6,425 nucleotides of DNA from an uncultured Clostridia bacterium. Lineage in GTDB: Bacteria > Bacillota > Clostridia > Oscillospirales > Acutalibacteraceae. The notes under the pieces are model-generated. The model worked only from the letters and a program-made list of their open reading frames with translations. It ran no database searches and was not told where the DNA came from. Both the position numbers and the translations under genes were made by a program. The stretch is taken from NCBI GenBank assembly GCA_937915775.1, contig CALGGQ010000006.1:1-6425 (forward strand), written 5' to 3'. Of this stretch, positions 1-5,693 are shown in pieces (positions within the stretch are counted from its first letter, which is position 1; each line of letters begins with the position of its first letter).

Positions 1-12
1 CCATATCCACCC

Positions 13-43
13 AAAAAAGCCTATCCTTTCGGATAGACTTTTT
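13..43 (-). terminator. Rho-independent terminator of the yccF-side transcript
   Basis: A 6-bp stem (21-26 with 31-36) has a 4-nt loop that reads GAAA on the minus strand, a GNRA-type tetraloop. After one C/A mismatch the stem extends through G19-C38 and the flanking A/T runs. On the minus strand it is followed by six T residues (complement of 13-18), the classic intrinsic terminator form. It lies about 40 nt past the stop codon of the minus-strand gene that ends at 82. A T5 run on the plus strand (39-43) means it could also stop a gene entering from the left. Confidence 0.75.
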
Positions 44-53
44 CGACAGACTG

Positions 54-83
54 AAACGGACGACCAATGGTCGTCCGTTTTTT
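54..83 (+). terminator. Perfect 12-bp hairpin with plus-strand T-run
   Basis: Positions 54-65 pair perfectly with 69-80 around a 3-nt loop. The plus strand continues into T6 (78-83), partly inside the stem, so the element is best read as a terminator for a convergent gene lying left of the window. On the minus strand it starts 1 nt after the stop codon at 82-84 but is followed by only three T residues, so it is the weaker terminator in that direction. The left-hand gene is not visible, so its existence is inferred. Confidence 0.6.
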
Positions 84-453
84 ACTTTTCGATTTTGACC
101 ACTTCCGCACCGAACGGCATTAAGGACAGCTTCGCGAGCTTGAAGAACTGCTTGCCGAATGGGATACCAATGATGGTGATGCACCAGAGCAGACCGAACA
201 CGAAGTTACTGATTGCCATCCAGATACCGAAAAAGATAATCCAGATGATATTGGCAAGCAAGGACGGCGCGCCGCCGCCGAATTCCACATCCTTGCCGAA
301 CGGCGCAAAGGACATCTTCGCAAACTTAAAGCACTGCTTGCCGAGCGGAATGCCGATAATGGTGATGCAGCAGATGACGCCTGCTATCAGCCATTCCAAC
401 CCGCAGAGAAAGCCACCGAACAAAAACCAAAGTACGTTACCGATCAATCTCAT
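82..453 (-). CDS. YccF-family small inner-membrane protein
   Basis: This 123-residue hydrophobic protein belongs to the YccF (DUF307) family of small membrane proteins, whose biochemical role is not established. It has an internal duplication: residues 29-53 and 91-115 both read C-I-T-I-I-G-I-P-x-G-K-Q, then F-K-x-A-K and P-F-G, 62 residues apart. This two-copy pattern is the hallmark of the family. Hydrophobic segments cover about 3-36 and 65-99, and the repeat ends are basic and probably cytoplasmic. The ATG at 453 is preceded by AAAGGAG (complement of 461-467) at 7 nt. That ribosome binding site overlaps the TAA of the upstream aminotransferase gene, so the two are probably translationally coupled. 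No functional link to the aminotransferase is evident. The length is a little under that of the E. coli protein. Family assignment is firm; cellular function is unknown. Confidence 0.87.
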   Translation of the reverse strand: MRLIGNVLWFLFGGFLCGLEWLIAGVICCITIIGIPLGKQCFKFAKMSFAPFGKDVEFGGGAPSLLANIIWIIFFGIWMAISNFVFGLLWCITIIGIPFGKQFFKLAKLSLMPFGAEVVKIEK

Positions 454-460
454 TTCCTCT

Positions 461-467
461 CTCCTTT
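461..467 (-). promoter_or_regulatory. Ribosome binding site of the yccF-family gene, overlapping the preceding stop codon
   Basis: The minus strand reads AAAGGAG here, with AGGAG (complement of 461-465) 7 nt from the ATG. Its 5' end shares bases with the TAA stop (466-468) of the aminotransferase gene. This arrangement supports co-transcription and coupled translation. Confidence 0.7.
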
Positions 468-1305
468 ATTCACACTGTTTTTCAAAGTCCGCCACAAGGG
501 CGTCCTGAATGGTTTTAAGCATAGCGGGCGCCTTGCCGCCGACGGGAATGCCGTCCACCGTTCTGACGGGAATGCAGAACGAGCCGGTGCTGTGAATGAC
601 TACCTCGTCCGCCGCCAGCAGCTCGTCAAGGGTGTATTCCCTTTCTTCCGTGCGATAGCCGCACTGTTCGGCAAACGCCAGCAGGCGGATGCGCGCCGTG
701 CCAGGCAGAATTTTATCGTCGAGCGGATGCGTGATAACCGTGTTATCCTTAAAGATAGATACGTTCGAGTGCGCGCATTCCGTCACAATGCCGTCACGGA
801 TAAAAATCGCTTCGCTGCAGCCGTTTTCGCGCGCTTTCTCTGCCGCCAGGCACGAGGGAATCAAATTCAGCGTCTTGATGTTGCAATAGCGAAAGCGCTT
901 ATCCTCAAAGGTCACCACGTCAATCGGCTTGTAAGTATCCTGCACGCCGACGGGCGTCAGCATGATGAGCAGGTTTCCCTGCAGCTCCTCTCCGAAGGAA
1001 TGCTCCCGCAGTCCGCTGCCGCGCGAGCACTGCAGATAGACAAACTGCTCCGGCGAATCCACCTTTAAGACCAGCTCCTGCAGCAGCGCCGCCAGCGCTT
1101 CCTTTTCCATCGGAATGTGGATTTGCAGCAGCCGCGCGCTGTTATAAAAGCGGTCGAGATGCGCGGGAAGGTCAAACAGCTTATGGCGGTGCGCATACGT
1201 TGCGTCGTAAATACCGTCGCCGAAATAGACGGCTCTGTCCGTCATCGGGATTTGCATCTGCTCAATTTCGCCGATGACGCCGTTATAATATCCGAGTGTT
1301 TTCAT
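466..1305 (-). CDS. dat: D-amino acid aminotransferase (class IV PLP transaminase)
   Basis: This 279-residue cytosolic PLP enzyme of fold type IV interconverts D-alanine plus 2-oxoglutarate with pyruvate plus D-glutamate, supplying D-amino acids for peptidoglycan. Visible family features, numbered from the ATG at 1305, are: F-G-D-G-I-Y-D at 28-34; R52, the phosphate-binding arginine; catalytic lysine K144 in N-I-K-T-L-N; E176 in V-T-E-C-A-H-S-N-V; and P-G-T-A-R at 201-205. R100 and H102 (L-R-E-H) match the Arg-x-His pair that holds the substrate carboxylate in Bacillus D-amino acid transaminases. This favours Dat over the branched-chain enzyme IlvE or aminodeoxychorismate lyase. A frame-open GTG exists at 1314, but the GAGGG at 1314-1318 overlaps it and sits 8 nt from the ATG at 1305, so I chose the ATG. 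The downstream yccF-family gene is probably in the same transcript. Length is normal for the family (about 280). Confidence 0.88.
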   Translation of the reverse strand: MKTLGYYNGVIGEIEQMQIPMTDRAVYFGDGIYDATYAHRHKLFDLPAHLDRFYNSARLLQIHIPMEKEALAALLQELVLKVDSPEQFVYLQCSRGSGLREHSFGEELQGNLLIMLTPVGVQDTYKPIDVVTFEDKRFRYCNIKTLNLIPSCLAAEKARENGCSEAIFIRDGIVTECAHSNVSIFKDNTVITHPLDDKILPGTARIRLLAFAEQCGYRTEEREYTLDELLAADEVVIHSTGSFCIPVRTVDGIPVGGKAPAMLKTIQDALVADFEKQCE

Positions 1306-1313
1306 TCTTATCA

Positions 1314-1318
1314 CCCTC
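1314..1318 (-). promoter_or_regulatory. Ribosome binding site that decides the dat start
   Basis: The minus strand reads GAGGG here, 8 nt before the ATG at 1305. The alternative in-frame GTG at 1314 overlaps this site, so initiation there would have no usable Shine-Dalgarno sequence. Confidence 0.7.
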
Positions 1319-1322
1319 TTAT

Positions 1323-1351
1323 ATTATACTAAAAAACGCAGGCAACTGCAA
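1323..1351 (-). promoter_or_regulatory. Candidate dat promoter overlapping the upstream terminator
   Basis: The minus strand has a perfect TATAAT (complement of 1323-1328). Seventeen bases upstream lies TTGCAG (complement of 1346-1351), which matches TTGACA at only its first three positions. A start about 7 nt past the -10 would fall within or next to the ribosome binding site at 1314-1318, leaving a very short leader. That makes the call uncertain. Alternatives are readthrough from the GH36 gene or a promoter inside its 3' end. Confidence 0.3.
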
Positions 1352-1363
1352 GAGCTGCCTGCG
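1331..1363 (-). terminator. Rho-independent terminator of the GH36 gene
   Basis: An 8-bp perfect GC-rich stem (1337-1344 with 1356-1363) has an 11-nt loop and is followed on the minus strand by T6 (complement of 1331-1336). It begins 8 bp after the stop codon of the alpha-galactosidase gene at 1371. It separates that gene from the aminotransferase/yccF pair. Confidence 0.88.
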
Positions 1364-1370
1364 GTAATTC

Positions 1371-3014
1371 TTAATAGATGGTGCCCGTGGTGATGTCAAA
1401 CGCCAGCACATGCGGCTGACCGCCCTGCTCATAATCAATAAAGACCTTGTTGTTATCCTCGATGACGTTGATGATTTTACTGTCATCATCGGACAGCACG
1501 TCCTTAAAGACGGTGAGCTGCTCCTCGTTATATTTCGAAATATCGTCGCTCATAAAGAGCACGCCGCCGAAGAGCTTGATAAATTTCGCAAGCGCCTTCT
1601 GCTGCTCAAAGGTGAACTCAATGTTATCCCTTCTCAAAAGGAACACATCGGGGTCGCACAAAAAGGCTCTGCCGTTCAGGCAGCGGCGGTAAATGCTGTT
1701 ATGTATCGCGTTCGGGGTGGAAACGTCCTCACGGTGCATATTGCGGCGCAGGAAGCGGTGCTCCCACCACAGCGCCATATCGGGACCGATACGCATATAT
1801 TCCACCTTGCCGAAGCACGGCATCTGCTGCACGCCGCAGGCGAGAATCGGCTTATCGCCCACGCATTCGCGCAGGAAGTCAATCGAATCGTACGCGATTT
1901 CGCCCCTGGTTTTGCCGTGCATCGGAATCACCGACGCGGCATAGAGGAAATCGAGCTTGACCATATCAAAGCCCCAGACATCCAGCACCTCGTGAAAGAC
2001 GTCCTTAATATGCTGCCTTGCCGCGGGATGATAGATATCCAGCGCATAGAAGCCGCCCCAGTTATGACCGACAGGCACCGGCTTGCCCTTTTCATCCTTG
2101 ACGAGCCAGTCCTTATGCTCCTTATAAATCTTCGAGCCGTTTTGCACGCCGAACGGCGCGAGCCAGATACCCGCCTTAAAGCCCTTTTCGTGAATGGCGT
2201 CCGCAATCGGCTTCATGCCGTGCGGAAACTTTTTATCGTCCACGGGGAACCAGTCGCCCACCTTGGTTTCGTAACCGTCGTCCACCTGATAGGTGTTGAC
2301 GTACTCCTTTTCGGCAGCGAGTGCGTTCAGATCGCGCAGGATGATTTCCTCGCTGATATCCTGATAATAGTTATACCAGGAGGTGTAGCCCTTGATTTTT
2401 TCATCGGTCAGCGGCTTGATACCCATCTCATCAAAGTAGGCGTCAAACACCTCGTCATATTCGCCGCCGAAGATGAACATATTGAGGATTTCATACGGCT
2501 CCCTGATGGTAATGCCGTCCAAATCCTTCGCAAAGCGAACCGTATTGGCGTGCATATCCGCATAAATCAGCGTGTAGCCCGTGCGGTCGTTGAGCGAGCC
2601 GAACAAATCGTAGGTATTGCCGTTTCTGACATAGGCAAAGCCGTTGGAATGGAACTGCCCCTTCTTGCGGTCCGAATGAATAAAGGTGTAATCCCCCACA
2701 TATTTCATGCCGTACATTTTGCCGAAAAAGCTCTTGCCGACGGTATTCAGCCCCGCCTCGGTCTCATTGCGGGTAAATTCCTTCGTATCCGTCCAGCTCT
2801 GAAAGCCGTTGGCGAAAAAGCGGGAGCCCTCGTGGAAGGTGTAATCCATCTGCACATAGAATTCGAGAATCTGCAGCGGCTGCTTCGGCTGCAAAATCAG
2901 CTTGAGGGAATGCACGTTATCGCGCATTTCAAACGAAAAATCCTCGTTCTCCTTATTCGTGATTTTGGTGGTACGTCCGTCCAGCGTATACTTGAAAAAA
3001 TACTTAAAATCCAT
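1371..3014 (-). CDS. GH36-family alpha-galactosidase, compact cytosolic form
   Basis: This 547-residue retaining glycoside hydrolase of family 36 (clan GH-D) is predicted to release terminal alpha-galactose from melibiose or raffinose-type sugars. An N-terminal beta-sandwich domain (about 1-200) precedes the TIM barrel (about 205-480) and a short C-terminal beta domain. Barrel signatures include W-Y-N-Y-Y at 213-217, Q-V-D-D-G-Y at 243-248 and G-I-W-L-A-P-F at 282-288. K-L-D-F at 353-356 carries the nucleophile D355, and M-R-I-G-P-D at 407-412 carries the acid/base D412. There is no signal peptide, so it acts in the cytosol on imported sugar. The size matches compact GH36 enzymes of about 550 residues, such as Thermotoga GalA, rather than the 700-plus-residue forms. 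A GGAG 7 nt before the ATG supports the start. It has its own promoter and terminator. The exact substrate cannot be told from sequence alone; other GH36 specificities such as alpha-N-acetylgalactosaminidase remain possible. Confidence 0.92.
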   Translation of the reverse strand: MDFKYFFKYTLDGRTTKITNKENEDFSFEMRDNVHSLKLILQPKQPLQILEFYVQMDYTFHEGSRFFANGFQSWTDTKEFTRNETEAGLNTVGKSFFGKMYGMKYVGDYTFIHSDRKKGQFHSNGFAYVRNGNTYDLFGSLNDRTGYTLIYADMHANTVRFAKDLDGITIREPYEILNMFIFGGEYDEVFDAYFDEMGIKPLTDEKIKGYTSWYNYYQDISEEIILRDLNALAAEKEYVNTYQVDDGYETKVGDWFPVDDKKFPHGMKPIADAIHEKGFKAGIWLAPFGVQNGSKIYKEHKDWLVKDEKGKPVPVGHNWGGFYALDIYHPAARQHIKDVFHEVLDVWGFDMVKLDFLYAASVIPMHGKTRGEIAYDSIDFLRECVGDKPILACGVQQMPCFGKVEYMRIGPDMALWWEHRFLRRNMHREDVSTPNAIHNSIYRRCLNGRAFLCDPDVFLLRRDNIEFTFEQQKALAKFIKLFGGVLFMSDDISKYNEEQLTVFKDVLSDDDSKIINVIEDNNKVFIDYEQGGQPHVLAFDITTGTIY

Positions 3015-3061
3015 CTGCCTGCTCCGTATTTCAAGGGAATTAACGTTTGCCTACGCCCCTT

Positions 3062-3089
3062 ATTATACACAATCGCCCAAACTTTTCAA
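3062..3089 (-). promoter_or_regulatory. Sigma-A-type promoter of the GH36 gene
   Basis: On the minus strand a TTGAAA -35 box (complement of 3084-3089) is separated by 16 bp from a perfect TATAAT -10 box (complement of 3062-3067). The predicted start is near 3055, giving a leader of about 40 nt before the ATG at 3014. Confidence 0.7.
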
Positions 3090-3241
3090 GTGCTTTTTCA
3101 GGAATTTATTATCTATTATTAATTACATCTTTATTGTGTCTATTATTTTAGCGTGCTAACACGGTAATTGGTTAAATTGCACAAACGTTTTCCCCCTCAA
3201 AAATGTATATATATGAATTTCGCAGAAGATAAAAATAAGTG

Positions 3242-3270
3242 TTGACAAAGATTTTCACCTGTGTTATTGT
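3242..3270 (+). promoter_or_regulatory. Sigma-A-type promoter of the amino acid ABC operon
   Basis: A perfect TTGACA (3242-3247), a 17-bp spacer and TATTGT (3265-3270, four of six consensus bases) form the core. A TG at 3262-3263 is placed correctly for an extended -10. The predicted start is near 3277, with a leader of about 55 nt. The strong -35 and extended -10 suggest high basal activity, in keeping with a repressible operator over the start site. Confidence 0.8.
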
Positions 3271-3302
3271 ATATTCATACAAAATAACCGTATAAAAATT
3301 CA
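3268..3302 (+). promoter_or_regulatory. Tandem ARG-box-like operators, predicted ArgR/AhrC sites
   Basis: Site 1 is TGTATATTCATACA (3268-3281), an inverted repeat TGTAT-n4-ATACA that matches 11 of 14 positions of the ARG-box core TGAAT-WWWW-ATTCA. Site 2 is CGTATAAAAATTCA (3289-3302) and matches 12 of 14. The sites are offset by exactly 21 bp, the usual spacing of paired 18-bp ARG boxes separated by 3 bp. They cover the end of the -10 and the predicted start, a repressing position. Binding by ArgR is inferred; the regulator gene is not in this window. Confidence 0.5.
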
Positions 3303-3317
3303 TTCAAACAATTCAAT

Positions 3318-3324
3318 AGGAGGA
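3318..3324 (+). promoter_or_regulatory. Strong ribosome binding site of the binding-protein gene
   Basis: AGGAGGA, close to full complementarity with the 16S tail, stands 7 nt before the ATG at 3332. This fits the high expression usual for ABC binding proteins. Confidence 0.85.
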
Positions 3325-3331
3325 CATTGTT

Positions 3332-4093
3332 ATGAAGAACTTAAAGAAAATCATTGCCATCGTAGCGGCTCTGGCAATCATCGGTGTTATCTTTGCGGCA
3401 TGCACCAAGGGCGGCGACACAAAGGATGCAAAGGAAACGCTGGTCATGGCAACAAACGCGGAATTCCCGCCGTACGAATACCACGAGGGCGATTCCATCG
3501 TCGGTATCGACGCAGAGGTTGCGGCAGCCATTGCCGAAAAGCTCGGTATGGAGCTGCAGATTGAGGACGTCTCCTTCGACTCCATCATCCCCGGCGTGCA
3601 GGCAGGCAAGTACGATATGGGTATGGCGGGTATGACCGTGACCGACGAACGTCTGGAAAGCGTCAACTTCTCCACCTCATATGCAAAGGGTGTGCAGTCC
3701 GTCATCGTTCCCGAGGCTTCCGACATCGCCACGATTGACGACATCGCCGGCAAGAAAATCGGCGTGCAGACCTCTACCACCGGCGACATCTATGCCACCG
3801 GCGACTATGGCGAGGAAAACATCACCCGTTACGACAACGGTGCGGTGGCAGTACAGGCGCTGCTCTCCGGCAAGGTTGACTGCGTTATCATCGACAACGA
3901 GCCCGCCAAGAGCTATGTGGCAGCCAACGAAGGTCTGAAGATTCTCGACACCGCTTATGCCGAAGAGGATTACGCCATCTGCTTCAACAAGGCAGACACC
4001 GAGCTGCAGGAGAAGGTCAACGGCGCGCTCGAGGAGCTGATTGCCGACGGCACGCTCCAGGGCATTGTTGATAAATACATCAACGCTGACTAA
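3332..4093 (+). CDS. Polar amino acid ABC transporter substrate-binding lipoprotein
   Basis: This 253-residue family 3 solute-binding protein captures an amino acid outside the membrane and hands it to the permease encoded next. The N terminus is a lipoprotein signal: K-N-L-K-K basic region, hydrophobic core 7-21 and lipobox F-A-A-C with lipidated C24. A short polar linker follows. The mature two-lobed domain begins about residue 36, with A-E-F-P-P-Y-E-Y at 43-50 and G-I-D-A-E at 58-62. G-M-T-V-T-D-E-R at 100-107 contains R107, which in the family binds the ligand carboxylate. I-I-D-N-E-P-A at 186-192 contains D188, which binds the alpha-amino group. These residues mark an L-amino acid binder; the side-chain specificity is not readable. 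The upstream ARG-box-like pair suggests arginine or a related cationic amino acid, but cystine or glutamine types cannot be excluded. It is first in the operon, which is typical. Confidence 0.93.
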   Translation: MKNLKKIIAIVAALAIIGVIFAACTKGGDTKDAKETLVMATNAEFPPYEYHEGDSIVGIDAEVAAAIAEKLGMELQIEDVSFDSIIPGVQAGKYDMGMAGMTVTDERLESVNFSTSYAKGVQSVIVPEASDIATIDDIAGKKIGVQTSTTGDIYATGDYGEENITRYDNGAVAVQALLSGKVDCVIIDNEPAKSYVAANEGLKILDTAYAEEDYAICFNKADTELQEKVNGALEELIADGTLQGIVDKYINAD

Positions 4094-4100
4094 TTGTTCA

Positions 4101-4134
4101 AAAGGCACGGGCGGAGGCGTTCCGCCCTGCTTTT
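4101..4134 (+). terminator. Intra-operon terminator-like hairpin (possible attenuator)
   Basis: A perfect 7-bp GC-rich stem (4109-4115 with 4121-4127) has a 5-nt loop. Past a single bulged C (4108) it extends through 4101-4107 paired with 4128-4134, including one G-T pair. The 3' arm ends in TTTT (4131-4134). It begins 7 nt after the binding-protein stop codon and lies before the permease. Its likely role is partial termination or 3'-end stabilisation, giving more binding-protein mRNA than permease and ATPase mRNA. The T-run is short, so full termination is unlikely. Confidence 0.55.
4104..4127 (+). repeat. Palindromic repeat unit, copy 1
   Basis: This 24-bp unit consists of GGCACGGGCGGAGG, three variable bases and TCCGCCC. 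The same unit with the same spacing occurs at 5694-5717, with 21 of 24 bases identical and differences only in the loop. Here it forms the core of the intra-operon hairpin. Confidence 0.6.
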
Positions 4135-4143
4135 GCATTTAAT

Positions 4144-4148
4144 GAGGA
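4144..4148 (+). promoter_or_regulatory. Ribosome binding site that decides the permease start
   Basis: GAGGA stands 7 nt before the ATG at 4156 but only 1 nt before the in-frame ATG at 4150. Spacing therefore favours the second ATG. Confidence 0.65.
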
Positions 4149-4155
4149 CATGATT

Positions 4156-4890
4156 ATGACATTCCAAACGCTCCATATCATTGACGATTTCAAACGAATT
4201 ATGATAGAGGATAACCGTTATATGAATATCGTTGACGGTTTTTTCAACACGCTGAAAATCACCGGCGGCGCACTGCTGCTCGGCGTGCTCATCGGCATTA
4301 TCGTGGCGGCTATTCGCACCTCGTTTGACAAAAACAGCGAGGCGATGAAGGCGCGCGGCGGACTCGGCTACTGGGTGCTCGGCGCGCTCAACGCGGTGAG
4401 CAAGGTCTACCTGACCGTCATCCGCGGCACACCCGTCGTCGTGCAGCTGATGTTCATCTATTTCGTCATTCTGGAAAACAGCAAAAACGGCGTTTTCGTC
4501 GGTATTATCGCGTTCGGCATCAACTCCGGCGCCTATGTGGCGGAGATTTTCCGCGCCGGCATTATGTCGATTGACCAGGGGCAGTTCGAAGCGGGACGGA
4601 GCCTCGGCTTCAATTACTTCCAGACGATGCGCTTTATCATCATTCCGCAGATGTTCAAGGCGGTGCTGCCGACGCTGCTCAACGAATTCATCGCGCTGCT
4701 CAAGGAAACCTCTGTTGCCGGTTACGTCGGCGTCAAGGATTTGACCAAGGGCGGCAACATCGTGGCGGGACGCACGTTCAACTACGTCATTCCGCTTGCC
4801 ATCGTCGCGCTGGTTTACCTGGCGTTCGTCATGCTGCTGACCTCGCTGGTCAGCAAGGTGGAAAGGAGGCTGCGCAAGAGTGAACGGTAA
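4156..4890 (+). CDS. Polar amino acid ABC transporter permease (HisM/ArtQ type)
   Basis: This integral membrane subunit, 244 residues from the preferred ATG, probably works as a homodimer because only one permease gene is present. Hydrophobic segments lie near 33-53, 93-106, 112-132, 168-182 and 209-231. R-G-T-P-V-V-V-Q at 90-97 is the signature found early in the amino acid permease domain. The cytoplasmic EAA loop, which docks onto the ATPase, runs from E145-A146 through G151 to I-I-P at 162-164. N-E-F-I-A-L-L-K-E-T-S at 176-186 is also characteristic. An alternative ATG two codons upstream (4150) is too close to the GAGGA. The gene overlaps the ATPase start by 11 nt, indicating translational coupling. 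A terminator-like hairpin separates it from the binding-protein gene. Substrate follows the binding protein, so it is unspecified here. The N-terminal segment before the first helix is longer than in some relatives, at about 30 residues. Confidence 0.93.
   Translation: MTFQTLHIIDDFKRIMIEDNRYMNIVDGFFNTLKITGGALLLGVLIGIIVAAIRTSFDKNSEAMKARGGLGYWVLGALNAVSKVYLTVIRGTPVVVQLMFIYFVILENSKNGVFVGIIAFGINSGAYVAEIFRAGIMSIDQGQFEAGRSLGFNYFQTMRFIIIPQMFKAVLPTLLNEFIALLKETSVAGYVGVKDLTKGGNIVAGRTFNYVIPLAIVALVYLAFVMLLTSLVSKVERRLRKSER
4862..4869 (+). promoter_or_regulatory. Ribosome binding site for the GTG-started ATPase gene
   Basis: AAAGGAGG lies within the permease coding sequence, 10 nt before the GTG at 4880. 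No in-frame ATG lies near it, so the GTG start is well supported. Confidence 0.8.
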
Positions 4891-5629
4891 CAAAGCGATT
4901 ATCAAGGTCGTTGATTTAGAGAAGCACTACGACAGCGGCGAGGTACACGCGCTCGCCGGCGTCACCACGGAGATTGACAAGGGCGAAGTAGTGGTCATCG
5001 TCGGTCCCTCCGGCTCCGGCAAATCCACCTTTCTGCGCTCGCTGAACCTGCTCGAAATTCCGAGCAGCGGTCACATCTATTTTGAGGGTACGGACATTAC
5101 CGATAAAAAGGTCAATATTAACCGCCACCGGCAGAAAATGGGCATGGTGTTTCAGCATTTCAACCTGTTTCCGAATATGACGGTGCTCAAAAACCTGACG
5201 CTCGCGCCGATGCAGCTGCTCGGCAAATCCAAGGCGGAGGCGGAGAAAAAAGCCATGGAGCTGCTGCAAAAGGTCGGGCTGGACGACAGGGCGGACGCCT
5301 ATCCGAGCCAGCTTTCCGGCGGTCAGAAGCAGCGTGTGGCGATTGTGCGCGCGCTGTGTATGGAGCCGGACGTGATGCTCTTTGACGAGCCGACCTCCGC
5401 GCTCGACCCCGAAATGGTCGGCGAGGTGCTTCAGGTCATGAAGGACTTGGCGAAGGACGGTATGACGATGGCGGTTGTCACGCACGAAATGGGCTTTGCC
5501 AAGGAGGTTGCCTCCCGCGTTATCTTTATGGCGGACGGCAAAATCTTAGAGGAAAACACGCCGCAGGAATTCTTCGATAACCCGCAGCACCCGCGGCTTA
5601 AGGACTTTCTGTCTAAAGTATTGATATAG
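4880..5629 (+). CDS. Polar amino acid ABC transporter ATP-binding protein (GlnQ/ArtM type)
   Basis: This 249-residue cytoplasmic ATPase powers the importer, acting as a dimer on the inner face of the permease. All nucleotide-binding motifs are intact: Walker A G-P-S-G-S-G-K-S-T at 42-50; Q-loop glutamine Q92; signature L-S-G-G-Q at 145-149; Walker B V-M-L-F-D-E at 165-170 with catalytic E170; D-loop S-A-L-D at 173-176; and switch histidine H202. F-Q-H-F-N-L-F-P at 91-98 and T-H-E-M-G-F-A at 201-207 are typical of the polar amino acid subfamily. There is no regulatory C-terminal domain such as the one in MetN, and the length of about 250 is normal. The start is GTG, with a good ribosome binding site inside the permease gene and an 11-nt overlap with it. 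It is the last gene of the operon; the nearest convincing terminator is at 5776-5807. Confidence 0.96.
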   Translation: MNGNKAIIKVVDLEKHYDSGEVHALAGVTTEIDKGEVVVIVGPSGSGKSTFLRSLNLLEIPSSGHIYFEGTDITDKKVNINRHRQKMGMVFQHFNLFPNMTVLKNLTLAPMQLLGKSKAEAEKKAMELLQKVGLDDRADAYPSQLSGGQKQRVAIVRALCMEPDVMLFDEPTSALDPEMVGEVLQVMKDLAKDGMTMAVVTHEMGFAKEVASRVIFMADGKILEENTPQEFFDNPQHPRLKDFLSKVLI

Positions 5630-5633
5630 ATTC

Positions 5634-5661
5634 GAGTGGACAGTGGTTAGTGGTCAGTTAT
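5634..5661 (+). repeat. Heptad repeat, left end of the intergenic gap
   Basis: Four 7-bp units follow one another: gAGTGGa, cAGTGGt, tAGTGGt and cAGTTAt. The core AGTGG recurs every seven bases, and the last unit is degenerate. The tract starts 5 nt after the ATPase stop codon. A heptad tract of opposite orientation lies at the other end of the gap (5824-5847). Confidence 0.5.
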
Positions 5662-5693
5662 AGGTCGCTTCGCTCCGATAATAATCGGGCTGC

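Larger units (their letters stand above)
3015..3331. other. Divergent intergenic region between the GH36 gene and the ABC operon
   Basis: This 317-bp AT-rich stretch has no credible gene. It holds a sigma-A-type promoter for each direction: minus strand at 3062-3089 and plus strand at 3242-3270. It also holds tandem ARG-box-like sites (3268-3302) and a short dyad at 3148-3163. I see no riboswitch or T-box-like leader, because both predicted leaders are short, about 40 and 55 nt. The segment 3177-3241 is A/T-rich and could act as an UP element for the plus-strand promoter. Confidence 0.7.

Noticed and set aside
95..1068. Plus-strand open frames of 137 and 158 codons opposite the yccF-family and aminotransferase genes
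   Set aside because: Both are antisense to recognised families with conserved motifs, and neither translation resembles a known protein.
1410..3122. Long plus-strand open frame (570 codons) opposite the alpha-galactosidase gene
   Set aside because: It lies antisense to a clear GH36 enzyme with intact catalytic motifs. Its translation has no recognisable domain. It is the usual stop-poor mirror frame of a GC-rich gene.
3042..3189. Two copies of CAAACGTT in inverted orientation (around 3042-3049 and 3182-3189) flanking the GH36 promoter, reminiscent of LacI-family operators or catabolite-responsive elements
   Set aside because: Eight matching bases around a palindromic core are expected by chance in about 300 bp of AT-rich sequence. 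The flanks do not form extended dyads, and neither fits the cre consensus on both halves.
3015..3331. Possible riboswitch or T-box leader upstream of the GH36 gene or the ABC operon
   Set aside because: Predicted leaders are only about 40 and 55 nt. There is no terminator or antiterminator pair and no T-box core sequence.
4090..4905. Minus-strand open frame (271 codons) opposite the permease gene
   Set aside because: Its translation is rich in D, H, R, E and N with no domain or membrane pattern. It is antisense to the entire permease gene, and no ribosome binding site or promoter was seen for it.
4916..5485. Minus-strand open frame (189 codons) opposite the ATPase gene
   Set aside because: It mirrors a fully intact ABC ATPase and has a histidine- and arginine-rich translation typical of antisense frames.
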